A stretch of DNA of 64,000 nt from Turbatrix aceti (Eukaryota; Nematoda; Chromadorea; Rhabditida; Panagrolaimidae), in NCBI GenBank assembly GCA_963969345.1, contig OZ017769.1, positions 10,419,725 through 10,483,724 of the forward strand. Direction: 5' to 3'. Within the stretch, counting starts at the first letter, position 1; the number at the start of each line of letters is the position of its first letter. Under the pieces are notes generated by a model. The model was not told where the DNA came from. It made no database searches and saw nothing but the letters and a program-made list of their open reading frames with translations. Made by a program: the position numbers and the translations under genes. Positions 54,422 to 64,000 of this stretch are shown here, piece by piece.

Positions 54422-55094
54422 TCAGTGTCTTGTTTGCATTTCACTAATTTATGTAAGTGGTGACTACAAAGTATAATAAACAAAACGTATAATAAAAAAT
54501 CGCTTTCTCTGCGGTTTGGTGTCCTTTGCAACCACCGAATAAAAAGTCCATGCAAAAGTGCTACGGAGATGGCGACTTTTACGTTATCGTGATGTATAGT
54601 CCGTCGAAGTAGGATGCGTGTTGTGCAATCTGAGAACATTTGTTACCCCACTGCACCGGCAGGGTACCCCATATATTGGCACCGGAATTGTGGCCAATTG
54701 AGCAAAACAGTCGTATAGTGGTTGCTCCAGATAAACAAACGAGTGGTATTAAACGGTAAATGTTAAGGACAAAAGCTTGACATTAGTCAATTGTAGTTCA
54801 TTCCATCCAGCACGCAAAGTTGACGTAAAAAAGTTTATATGAGTACAAATGAATGTTCAACTCTTTGGTCCGCTTTAGATATTGATTTTCTGTACAATTT
54901 GATCACAATTTTTTTCTTTTTTTTGCTTTCAATGAACGAACACTTTATTGATACCATCAAAATATAATACTCTAAAAACTACATTTAAAATATTTTTTTT
55001 TACTTCGTTAAACTTTTTTTTATAAATTAAAGAAACATTAAAGGTACACTTTTAAAAATTAAAAATACAGTGTTTTTTAAACATACAGATAATC
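54422..55094. other. Intergenic DNA between convergent genes
   Basis: Holds the 3' flanks of the lectin-like gene (AATAAA-type signals near 54473 and 54493) and of the PhzF-like gene. AT-rich, nothing else recognised. Confidence 0.5.
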
Positions 55095-55973
55095 CTAAAC
55101 TTTCAAAGTACCATCAACACAAGTTACACACTCTCCACCGATCTTTATACCCCCATTGTCATCGGTGCTGACGTCAATACGCCCATCCCGTTGTAGTTTG
55201 AGCCCCTGCGATGCAGTGTAGTGGGCGTTGCTTGCCGGAATTTGTCCGTTGGCAATCCGGAAGACCGCGACGCCGCCATTTCCACTGCCGCACACAGGAT
55301 CTTCATTCACTCCGCACGAAGGAGCGAATGAACGCACTTCAATTGATGCATTTTTGCCACCTGATGGATATTCACCGTACAAAGATATTCCGGTAAGTCC
55401 CAGCCGCTTCTCGAAAGCAGTAGAACACCTAAAGTCGGGTTTAAGATCGAGAAGAGCGTTGGCGGATGGCAGCTGTGCAACAACCCAGACAGCTCCGATG
55501 TCAACAATGGAGGGGGGTGCTTCGGGATTTACCCGGGACCCGATAATCATTTCGAGTTCGTCGACGTCCTCGGAATTCAGTCGAGTGAGGGTCGCAGGAG
55601 GTAGGTCAAAGGTCAATCGCCGCGCATTTTCCGCACCGGTAACGGAGATGCGGACCAGTCCATTTTTGCACTCCTGAACCACAACGCCGTCATGTGGAGT
55701 GATTTTGCCGGCTTCCAGTGCCGCAAACGCGCTGCCGAGTGTCGGGTGTCCAGCAAACGGCAATTCATTTTTCGGTGTGAAAATTCGCAGTTGATAATCC
55801 GCCCCAACTTCGGTCGCTGGAAGCAAAAATGTAGTCTCCGATAAATTTGTCCAACGAGCAATTTCCTGCATTTGTTGATCGGACAGATCTTGGGCGTCAA
55901 GAATAACAGCGACGGGATTTCCTTTGAATGGAGTGGACGTGAAGACGTCGACGACTTTGTACTGACGACGCAT
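55095..55973 (-). CDS. PhzF-family isomerase/epimerase-like protein, intronless
   Basis: A single uninterrupted frame of 292 residues on the minus strand. Start ATG 55973 (MRRQYKVVDVFTSTPFKGN) is chosen because PhzF proteins begin this way; a longer frame to 56003 would add ten atypical residues. A TTTTTAG acceptor-like site sits 14 nt before it, so cis- or trans-splicing of a leader is plausible. Family motifs are intact: GNPVAVI, LSETTFLLP with the conserved catalytic Glu, RIFTPKNELPFAGHPTLGSA and NEDPVCGSGNGGVA. PhzF enzymes have a doubled diaminopimelate-epimerase fold; animal and fungal members act in unknown small-molecule metabolism, and no phenazine genes are nearby. It is the only long single-exon gene in the window. 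Confidence 0.9.
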   Translation of the reverse strand: MRRQYKVVDVFTSTPFKGNPVAVILDAQDLSDQQMQEIARWTNLSETTFLLPATEVGADYQLRIFTPKNELPFAGHPTLGSAFAALEAGKITPHDGVVVQECKNGLVRISVTGAENARRLTFDLPPATLTRLNSEDVDELEMIIGSRVNPEAPPSIVDIGAVWVVAQLPSANALLDLKPDFRCSTAFEKRLGLTGISLYGEYPSGGKNASIEVRSFAPSCGVNEDPVCGSGNGGVAVFRIANGQIPASNAHYTASQGLKLQRDGRIDVSTDDNGGIKIGGECVTCVDGTLKV

Positions 55974-56428
55974 GTCCCAAATCGTGCCTAAAAATATGTA
56001 CATAGTACGGTAAGATGAGAGAATTTAAAAAAATCAAAATAACAACGGCACCGCTGAATTTAAATATTTGTAAAATCCGGGTAAACGCAAATAATTTGTC
56101 GCCAGCTGTGAATGTGCAACATCAGGGTATGCACGTTTACTTAGCGTGCATGCTCTAACGAGGTGATAAGGTGATAGAGAGCGTGCTTGCAATGTGCAGT
56201 GTATTTGCTAGCAAAAAGTTGATCAAATGAGGTTGCAAATTAGATAGCGAACGAACTGGGGATTTTCGATAGCGAGCTGGTGAGCTATATATCCGATTTG
56301 GAGGAATTTAAAAAAAATAGGAAAAACACAAACAAATTTTCACAAAATTTGCATTCTTGAAAAATAAGCAAGTTCAAATTTCAGTTCAGTCGTTTTCTAA
56401 ACCGTCTTTTTCCCGTTTTTTACAGAAC
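55974..56428. other. Divergent intergenic region
   Basis: Separates the minus-strand PhzF-like gene and the plus-strand lectin-like gene. A TTTTTTACAG acceptor-like site ends 3 nt before the ATG at 56429, a typical position for nematode trans-splicing (inference). Confidence 0.45.
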
Positions 56429-57104
56429 ATGCACCGCCATGTTGTTGTTATTGTCTGCTGCACTCTGGTGTTCTTGCCACCTCTACTCGCCTTCGACCAC
56501 CCCCGAGGCGCCGATTACGGATGTCCGGACAACAATTACATCTACGGCGAATTCATCGGCATCCGGAAATGCTACCAACGTATTGAAAATCCTAGAAACA
56601 TTGATCCGTGTAACTTAACGGAGGCGTGTCGCGGCCTTCACAAAGACGCTGAACCCGTGTCAATTGACTCCATTCTGGAACAAGAGTTTTTGTGTAAGTT
56701 ATATAGTTTTTAGAAAAACGTCAATTATTGTAAACATTTCAGTAACACTGGTGGCACCAACGACTGGATCTGTTTTGATCGGTGAACACATACCATGCGG
56801 GCTTGACTATAGCAACACGAGCTTTGTCAAATTGGATGGCAACCCCCTTGATACTCCCATATCAGATTTTTCTGAAAATAAGTCCAATGTTGTCCTTATT
56901 AGTGATGTCACTAATGGATATAAGCGGACTACAACAATAAGCAGTCCACTTGCGGAATATATTATGTGCTCCATCACCTTGCCATACTGCCCGTTCCCGT
57001 CGCATCCTCCAATGTATGAAAACATCATAACACCCGAAACAGTCTGTGAACTTGATCGTCCTCCGGACCAGTTCATAAAGCCTGTGCTCCCCCAGATCGA
57101 TTGA
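56429..57104 (+). CDS. Secreted C-type-lectin-like protein
   Basis: Two exons (56429-56693, 56743-57104; phase 1) give 208 residues. A signal peptide (VVVIVCCTLVFLPPLLA) precedes a single domain with YGCPDNNYIYGEF, RKCYQRIE, CNLTEACRGLHKDAEPVSI, SVLIGEHIPCGLDY and CSITLPYC. The Cys and LIG-like pattern matches nematode C-type-lectin-like domains, though canonical sugar/calcium motifs are not seen. It shares layout with the gene at 53556 (intron phase 1 at the same part of the domain) but has no mucin-like tail. Probably a paralogue. Nematode genes of this kind are often induced by microbes, but no such evidence is present here. Confidence 0.7.
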
Positions 57105-57847
57105 ATACAATGTTTGAACAAAATAATGAATGTTACAATATGTTGATCGAGAAGAAGCCGCTGTTACTTATATTTTACTTTATTTTTTAAAACGACAAGT
57201 TTTTTTCAGTGGCAAAATATGATTTTTTATAACTAAAATCACCTGGCAGAAAATGAAACCCGAATATTTCTCAGAAGTTAGTACTAAATATAGATAGACA
57301 AGATATCTGGAAATAAAAAAAATATGATTTCAGCATTTTTTAAAATGTAAAAAAAATTAAAAATAAAAAAAAATTAAAAATATGATTTCAGCATTTTTTA
57401 AAATGCAAAAAAAATTAAAAATTAAAAAAAAATTAAAAATATGATTTCAGCATTTTTTAAAATGCAAAAAAAATTAAAAATTAAAAAAAAATTAAAAATA
57501 TGATTTCAGCATCTTATTTTTATTATTGTCTACGGATTCTTCATCAAAAATTGCGTCGAAAGATTGTTTTCTTGCCGAAGCAAAAATTCTAACAAGCGCG
57601 TGTGCAACTTTGGCAGGTCAACCCCTTGAAACCCACCAAAACAACCATGGGTATGCAACTTTATTCATGACCCGTTGTAATCGTCAAGGACACCCGCTCC
57701 GTCGCATACAACGTCGTCAGATGCCCCCAACAAAAAACCAGAAACATTAACAAGAAGTAGTGCATGACGCAGAAATAAATTATTGGACCGAGTAAAGAAA
57801 AAAAATATGAAATCGGCAGCTATTTCTCCCACGATGCGTTAGTAGTT
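57105..57847. other. Intergenic DNA with a tandem repeat
   Basis: Contains the tandem array listed separately, and an AT-rich flank. The frame at 57526 is not recognised. Confidence 0.5.
57321..57510. repeat. Tandem repeat, ~59-bp unit, about three copies
   Basis: AATATGATTTCAGCATTTTT recurs at about 57321, 57379, 57439 and 57499 (last copy partial), separated by A-rich spacers. Units are nearly identical, suggesting recent expansion. Confidence 0.85.
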
Positions 57848-58898
57848 TCACAGCTCAGTCTTGACGTACTTCGGCTTGAGTTCTTCGATGCGCTCGATGA
57901 GTTCGGATTTCTCGGTGCACGCCTTGCACGTCTCGCCCCAGTTGTCGAGGATCTTGCGGAGCTCCTTGACGCGAAGCTTCTTGAGTTCAACGGTAGCCCA
58001 GTCGACTTCCTTGTCGAATTTGAGGTCACAGATTTGGGCATCCATGACGCGAAGCTTGTCGCACACCTTCGCGGGGGGCATGGACCAGGAGAGAGGCTTG
58101 GTGACGTCGTTCATGATAGAAGTGGCGGATTCCGGGAGAGCGCCGATGTAGTTGCACTGCAAAATAATGGCCATTATTTAATACAAAAATTTTTGACCGT
58201 GTTCGCGATCGGACAGCAAACTACGTATTTTATTCAATTTAATAAAATTTTGTCTTTTCGGGATAAAAAAATACACTTGGGTAATACTGTAAATAGGAGT
58301 AATACTCTTTTTAGCAATAACATTTTTTGGTGATGTGAATACTGTTACCCCATTTTTCTCTTTTTGGGTAACTGTATTTCTACTCTTTTTTATAGCTAAA
58401 AAATGACCGCAAATTTACCTCCCATTACCTGTTCGAAAATTTTATCTGTTCGAAAAATTTTGATTTATCTAGTAAAAAAAATATTTTTTCGCTTCAAGCA
58501 ACTTTTCACGCCAAAATTTCTGTTCTCAAACTAAAAAAAAGAAACTTGAATTTGTTAGCGAGCGTTCGTGCTCTCATAATCACCTCCGCCAAAAAAAACA
58601 AAAAAAATTGGCCCCCAGAAATCATCATCATCAAAAAAACTCACAAGCTTGTTTTCCTTGTTCTTCGTCGATGCGCAGTGCTCCCGGATAGTCTTGCCGA
58701 TAGCGACCGGGTTCGAAGTCTGATCCGCCGGAACCTTGGCCATTGCGTCTTTCAGGACTTTTTCACAGACTGAAAAACAATTTTATGATATAAATTTTTT
58801 TTTAAACGGAGCAAACCTGGACATTCGGGAGCAGCAACTGTGCCGGCGACCAGGGCACAGAGGACGAGGCAAACTGAGAAAAGGGTAGTGGAGGCCAT
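57848..58898 (-). CDS. manf-1: MANF/CDNF family ER-stress protein
   Basis: Exons 58817-58898, 58645-58769 and 57848-58156 (phases 1 and 0) give 171 residues, the usual MANF size. A signal peptide ([17 protein letters not shown]) precedes a saposin-like N-domain with paired cysteines (ECPGVCEKV; REHC; NKENKLCNYIGAL). A SAP-like C-domain follows: [37 protein letters not shown] and a CKAC disulfide motif. The last four residues are KTEL, an ER-retrieval-like signal. MANF resides in the ER, assists BiP-dependent folding, limits ER stress and can be secreted. The first cysteine pair is spaced C-x3-C here, one residue wider than the C-x2-C I expect. Stop codon TGA at 57848-57850. Confidence 0.92.
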
Positions 58899-60476
58899 GA
58901 CGGTACCTGTAACAAGGCTGAATCCGAGAAGACAGCGACGAAGAAGGGAAGGAAGAAAAAAACCGACTGAAAAGCAATAAAAATTTAGAACTGAACAAAG
59001 TCCACGCAGAAGCACGAAAAAAGACGCGGACTGAACGAAAACAGATCGATTTGCTGGCCGAGGACGATGACGACAACCAAAACTGCTGCTGCCCAGCAAT
59101 AGGTCGGCTGGTGGTCGTGGTACACGTGTAACACATAAGCAGTGCAAATTTATTTGCTGGTCTGCGAAACGAAATGAGAAGGGCGGAGTTTTTGAACAGA
59201 GTCGCGAACGAACGAATTTTCGAGAAACTAGAGGGCTGCGGACTAGTTCGCAACGATCCCAGATTCCCAATTTTGAGAACTGTTTACAAAAATGGGGTGC
59301 TCTTGCAGTTTTTTGACCTCGTTGGATGATGCGCTGCTGGCCGGCTGTCTGGCGACCTTTTTGACAGCCAGCTCACCGAGACGACGCGATGCGCACGGAC
59401 CTGCGTGGTCGCACTGCAAGTGCTCGTCGAAGTCTACTGCTGTGTAAAGTTTACTTTTGCAAGAAGAAAAAAGACCCGACCACGTACTTGGCAAGCGGTA
59501 AAATTGATTGCTAAATTTATAAAAATACCTTTTTACGTTAAAAAATTCGGAAAAGCTGGTTTTCGTTTCGAGAGCCAGGTTTTTTTAGATTTTTTTGTTG
59601 TAAAATTTTAGTTTTTTGTTCTGCGTGTATTTCCGCCCAAAAAATGTTAGCGCAATTTTTAAAATTTTGTCAAAAAATTCTGAAAAGGATTTTTTTCACC
59701 ATGGATAGTGGCAATGTTTTTACCAATTTGTTTACATGATTTTTGAGGAGTACTAGGCTAACAGTTCATCTTAAAAAATTCCTAAACGTCTATCATAAAT
59801 TCAGAAAGCGCGATGGAGGAAATTTTTTCTGTCCCTGACAAGAATTGTCTCCATCGGAAAAATTTTTGTTACTTTTGTATGCGACTCGATTTTAGGGAAT
59901 CCCGGGATTCCAATGTTTAACTCTCATAAAAATCGCAACCAATGCGTTTCAGCGCAAACGGCGTAAAATAAAAAAATCTTTTTGGCACAAGACCACCTTC
60001 ATTCCATCATCCATCCTTCCACCTACGCAAAATTGTGTTATATCACGCGTTTTGAACAGCCAAATCGGGCAAGAACAACCAACCAATCAATGAATCATCA
60101 TAAAAAAAGTTACAAAGAAAAAAATCCTAAAAAAATGCCAACAAATTTTTTTTAATCATCACACGATTCAAATTTTACACAAACTTGGTAAAAAAAGACA
60201 AACGCAAAGAGTTCGAAGATTGTCGACTCATCATCAAGCAAAGTTGTTCAGGAGGTGGGAAAAAAAGAATTAACAGTATGCTATTTTCTTTAGTTGTTGC
60301 AGGGCCAAAAAAAGAGAGAAAAAGTAGAAAAAAAAATTGAGGTCATGTTTGTTGCCGTGTTTGTTCATCTGGATACACTTATGTATTCGCCAGCCAGTCG
60401 TTTGAAAAATAAATCCAATCAGCACCCAAATTGTCGATCTGATATCCATCCCGTCTCATCCGTAAGCAGCCGTCAT
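58899..60476. other. Intergenic region between MANF and the PIAS-like gene
   Basis: 58900-59500 is GC-richer and contains small frames on both strands (for example 59243-59494 minus, and a 51-codon frame from an ATG at about 59293 plus starting MGCSC). None has a recognised family or splice context. This segment probably includes the MANF promoter and 5' UTR. The rest is AT-rich. Confidence 0.45.
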
Positions 60477-63400
60477 TTATGACGCCGAAAATGCCTGAGC
60501 TTCTTGAGCAGATAATTTTGCCACGTGACGCATCATATTTTCTACGGCGTGGTTTTCAATCCGCAAGTTTGATTCCGCAAAGTAAGGCTCACCAAGCCGA
60601 CCTGCTTTTTCACCAGGTGACATTTCGCTGCCAGGATGTTCGCCACCACCGACAACACCCAAAGAGAGGTGTTCCATGGGAGTCGAACGCGAAGATCCAC
60701 CGGAAAGCAAGAGTCGTCGATTCTCAACGTCACTGGCCGGAATAGAATCCGCAGAAGTCGAAGATCGGTTGTCTCGTGACGCCGGAGTTGCAGACGAGCA
60801 CTGAAGCGAGGAAGCAGCTGAACCAACGCTCGACGGCGAAGCTTCGTCTTCGGATGACGAAGTCAGGGTGATGACAGGGATCGCGGCCTTCTTTTTGGTC
60901 GGTGGGGTTTTTGGCCGGGGTACCTGAAATATTTTTTTATGACAAAAAAATTCTACTGCTTTTTTATTATAAAAAAACAATTCAATTCCGAAAAAAATCG
61001 TGAGCCTCAAAAAGTCTAACAAATTCATGCACTGTTTTACAAGAAAAATCAAAAATTCTTTTTTTTCATAAAAAAATTATTTTGCCTTTAAAAAAGTCAT
61101 TTTTCATTTAGGCCCCGAAAAACCAACCTTTCTCGGCCTCTGTGACGGTCTTGGTGACGACCTATCCGATTCATCCGATGACGACGCAGAATCTTCCGAT
61201 GTCGATGACGAACCGCGTCTCTGCTTCTTCTTCTGACGCTTTGACGACGACCCCCCACCACTTGCGTTCTTCGCTGCAATCATTGGATTTAATTCTTGTC
61301 CAAATTCAGGGTACGCATCCCAAATCATACCCCCTGACGACGACACAGGCAGCGTAATCGACGCCGATACCGAAGCCGTTATCGTTGGTCGATTGAAGAC
61401 ACTTCCATAGCCATAGGGGCCGTTGTGCTGGCCGAGCAATGTTCCATTGTGACCAAATCGTGGTGGCTGAGGTGGAAGGCTGGGAACCGGGATCACAGCA
61501 GAGCGGTCGCCGTCGTCATCGCTGCTGTCGATCGTAATGACGCTAAAATGGTCGTTCTTCTTGGTCGTCCCCGAAGACGTCGGTCCGCTTGTCGAGGCTG
61601 TTTTTCCATTTGTAACAACCTTGACGTCCGGCTTGACATCCGCGGAATCTTCGTCGTCAGATGAGTCATTGTCGTAGAGAACCTCCTTCCATGCACCGTC
61701 ACGCAGGAGTTCAACCTCAATGACACGGGGGTCAATCTGTTTGATCATTTCCAGAAAATAGCTGGAAAGAAGGAAAATCAGGTAAAGTGAAAAAGATAAG
61801 GGGAAAACTCAAAACTCACTTGTCGATCAGAAGAAGAGAAAAGTGGGCATCGGCGTTGCAGATCGGGCACTTCCACGACGGACGCTTCTCGTTCATCCTG
61901 AGGAAGTTGTCGAGATCAAAGCATTGAAAATGCGTACACTTTTCGGATCGAGATGGGATATTCATGCGCTGTTTGCTCAACTAAAAATATACGTTTAAAA
62001 AATTGTAAAAAAGGTTCACAATTTATGAAACAAAAATTTTAGTCAGCGAACGTTTTGCCCCCCGCTGTTGGGTGTGGCAACGTGCATCGTAACGCGAACG
62101 TTACGACACACGATGCCGCCGGCTAAAGGTAAACCCCACTCGGTGTAAATTTTTTTATCAGTTAAAAAATTTTTATTCGAAAAAAGTCAGTTTTGCAAAC
62201 CAAATTTTGTTTTTCACTATTTTGTTATTATTCTACAGGCTCAGATGAAGTGATTGTTTTTTTCGCTTTTTGTTACTTTTCAAAAAATGTTCCGAAACTC
62301 ACCGGGCACATGAGCGAAATTTTCAAGCTATCCAGAGCAATGGCGTCATCGTCGTTGTTGAGCATCTTGATGATCTGTCCCTTCGTGTACTCAACAGGGC
62401 GTTTCGTTCCCCGGGTTTTCATGCGTTGAAGAAGAATGCCGGAATCGAGTCTCTTGACGATCCAGATGCCAAAAGCCCACGATCTCTTGTCTGCCGTCCA
62501 CTGAATGGTAACCGACTGTGATGGTGCGCGTGCATTGATTTTCGTCGAAATATCGACAGGTCTCGAGAGTCTCTTCGATTCGGTATTTGGACGATTTGTT
62601 GGGATGAGGGGCTGAAAATTTTTTATAAAAAAAATTGCAGTGTAAAAAAAGACTCACCGGCAGGTTAACGGAATCGCCGTTGATGAGAAGCGTAAAATTC
62701 GGTGGAAAATCATCGGCTTGTTCAATGTCTGGATCATTTTGAAAAATTCGAAATTGTATTTCAGTTTTTGGAAAATTTGGTTGACGATTTTCCAGTTCAG
62801 CAAGTACGATGGGTTGATTGATCGTAAAGCTACACTTTGAAGTACAGTCAATGTTTCGCGTCGTAGACGCTTGAAGCTCGGAAAGTTCAAGGAGGGTCTA
62901 AAAGCGATAAAAAACTTAATTAAAAAAAAAACAAAATCAAAAAAATGTGAAATGTTTTTGTTCAACACAATTTTTTTTAGCTAATGCTAAAAAGATTTCT
63001 TTTAAAAAAAAATCGTAGAACAAAAATATAAATTTTCATCTAATGGCAAAAAATAACAAAAAACTTTTTGAACTATCTACAAAATTAAAAAATTTGGGGT
63101 AAAAACATCAAAAAAATAAACTGAAATTCTGATACAAAGTTGTTTTCTAAATGAACCCTGTTAAAAAATTTTCGTCAACAAAAAAACTTACAGCTTGTCG
63201 GTCAAAAAAAGGCAGATTCGTAACACGAAGTCCTCTCAGGATTCCAATCTTGACGCCAATGTCATACCTGCCATTGCTGAGCATGCCGCTGCCGAGGTGA
63301 TTGCTGTGAAAGTTGGGCGGTGGGCCCCAGTGTCCCGGAGGAGCCCGAAGGCTATTCATGCGGGACGATATGATGGGTGGCCCGACACGCGTTGGCGCAG

Positions 63401-63822
63401 ACGTCGACATCGATCGCTGATGGCCACCCGGGTTCATCATCGGTGCGCCACCGATGACGTTGCCGCTGCTGCCGCCGCGCATTTGTGAGAAAACCTCACG
63501 AACAACAGCGCACGCACGCTGGGAGCCTGTTGCAGATCGAATTTGATCAAAGACAAACTTTTGCAGTTCACATTTTCGACCGTATCGAGTGGAGCCAAGG
63601 GCTGTCAGGACTTGTTGCAGTTCAGATACCCGAAATTGGAGAATCATAGCCTGGAAGTTATCAGAGGAAAGTTACGGTAGAGCACCGTAAAAAAATTGTA
63701 AAATCCCCAAAAAAATGCATTTAATAAAAAAACCGACTGACCAACACTATTTTCTGCCCCTCAGTTACCGTTTCAGCAGTAGCCGAAGTGTTATTCAGTT
63801 GCTGAAGTCCGTTATTTGTCAT
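60477..63822 (-). CDS. gei-17: PIAS/GEI-17-type SUMO E3 ligase
   Basis: Seven exons (63742-63822, 63192-63650, 62658-62897, 62303-62611, 61820-61980, 61128-61761, 60477-60923) with matching phases give about 776 residues. A SAP DNA-binding motif (VSELQQVLTALGSTRYGRKCELQ, ~residues 33-55) is followed by a Pro/Gly-rich linker. A PINIT domain spans ~181-345 (LPPLIPTNRP, VTIQWTADKRSWAFGIW, LLQRMKTRGTKRP). An SP-RING follows at ~355-410, with the ligands in KCTHFQC and WKCPIC after LKISLMCPLSKQRMNIPSR. After it comes an acidic SUMO-interacting-like stretch (VITIDSS-type hydrophobic runs next to Asp/Glu). The C-tail of about 350 residues is Ser-rich and disordered. PIAS proteins direct SUMO onto nuclear targets. 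The start ATG is tentative: an in-frame ATG at 63987 also exists. Confidence 0.9.
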
Positions 63823-64000
63823 CGGAAGACAGCATTGACAGAATTCCTCAAAACAATGAATTCTTGGAGGCGAAAAAGAAGAACAGAACAATGAGGAAAA
63901 TGGTGGAAGTCGAGACGGTGCTGCTGGTGGTCGACAGATGCGAGGATGCACCGACGACCATGACCAGCAACAGCCACGATTACCCATTTCTTCGTATGTA

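Noticed and set aside
54075..54639. Lys/Pro-rich and Val/Ser-rich frames
   Set aside because: Shadows of the Thr/Glu repeat of the lectin-like gene in other frames.
57321..57510. Regular repeats suggesting a CRISPR-like array
   Set aside because: The whole ~59-bp unit repeats, spacers are A-rich and not unique, and the DNA is eukaryotic; it is a simple tandem repeat.
58752..59270. Long minus-strand frames upstream of MANF
   Set aside because: Overlap the MANF signal-peptide exon and its 5' flank; the N-terminal extensions have no family match and MANF normally starts at the signal peptide.
59243..59494. 83-codon minus-strand frame and a plus-strand MGCSC frame over the same DNA
   Set aside because: Two frames on opposite strands in a GC-rich upstream region of MANF; neither has family or splice support.

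Overview
This window looks like nuclear DNA of a nematode. It is AT-rich, with short introns (mostly 45-110 bp) that start GTAAGT-like and end TTTTAG or TTTCAG. It carries tandem families of nematode-type serpentine chemoreceptors, a DUF1647-like family typical of nematodes, an NRF-6-type acyltransferase remnant, RTE-like LINE 3' ends and many small DNA transposons. Species cannot be named from the sequence; nothing points specifically to Caenorhabditis. Exon structures below were read by hand from splice sites and reading phase, without transcript support.

Layout. 1-8.3 kb is gene-poor DNA with a LINE 3' fragment, an inverted-repeat element and a hAT-like MITE with an 8-bp target duplication. 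8.3-19.2 kb (all minus strand) holds three DUF1647-like type II membrane proteins, an orphan single-pass membrane protein and one Srg/Srv-like receptor; the third DUF1647-like gene is split in exon 2 by a nested LTR-retroelement block (16452-18987). 20.7-22.8 kb has two possible tiny genes and a U2 snRNA-like gene whose branch-site-recognition segment is altered. 23.9-33.7 kb is a chemoreceptor cluster: three more Srg/Srv-like genes and three members of a second 7TM family, one broken by a solo LTR and one decayed. 34.3-35.5 kb is a large near-perfect foldback element. 36.2-45.2 kb has a secreted orphan, a broken acyltransferase gene and a secreted EEP-fold phosphodiesterase/nuclease, among MITEs. 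46.8-51.3 kb has three further receptors of the first family. 52-57 kb has a Harbinger-like MITE, a second foldback element, two secreted C-type-lectin-like genes and an intronless PhzF-like enzyme. 57.8-63.8 kb has two conserved housekeeping genes: MANF and a PIAS/GEI-17 SUMO E3 ligase.

Together, the window is a chemosensory and secreted-protein expansion zone that mobile elements are actively breaking, next to a stable conserved block. The most notable signals are: (1) an intron-like 46-bp GT...AG segment present in both LTRs of one element, precisely absent from a solo LTR, with a diverged 44-bp counterpart at the same place in another family's LTR; (2) a full-length U2 with GUUAGU in place of GUAGUA; (3) seven receptor genes with an invariant 543-nt central exon; (4) two genes whose reading frames are broken only by LTR insertions.
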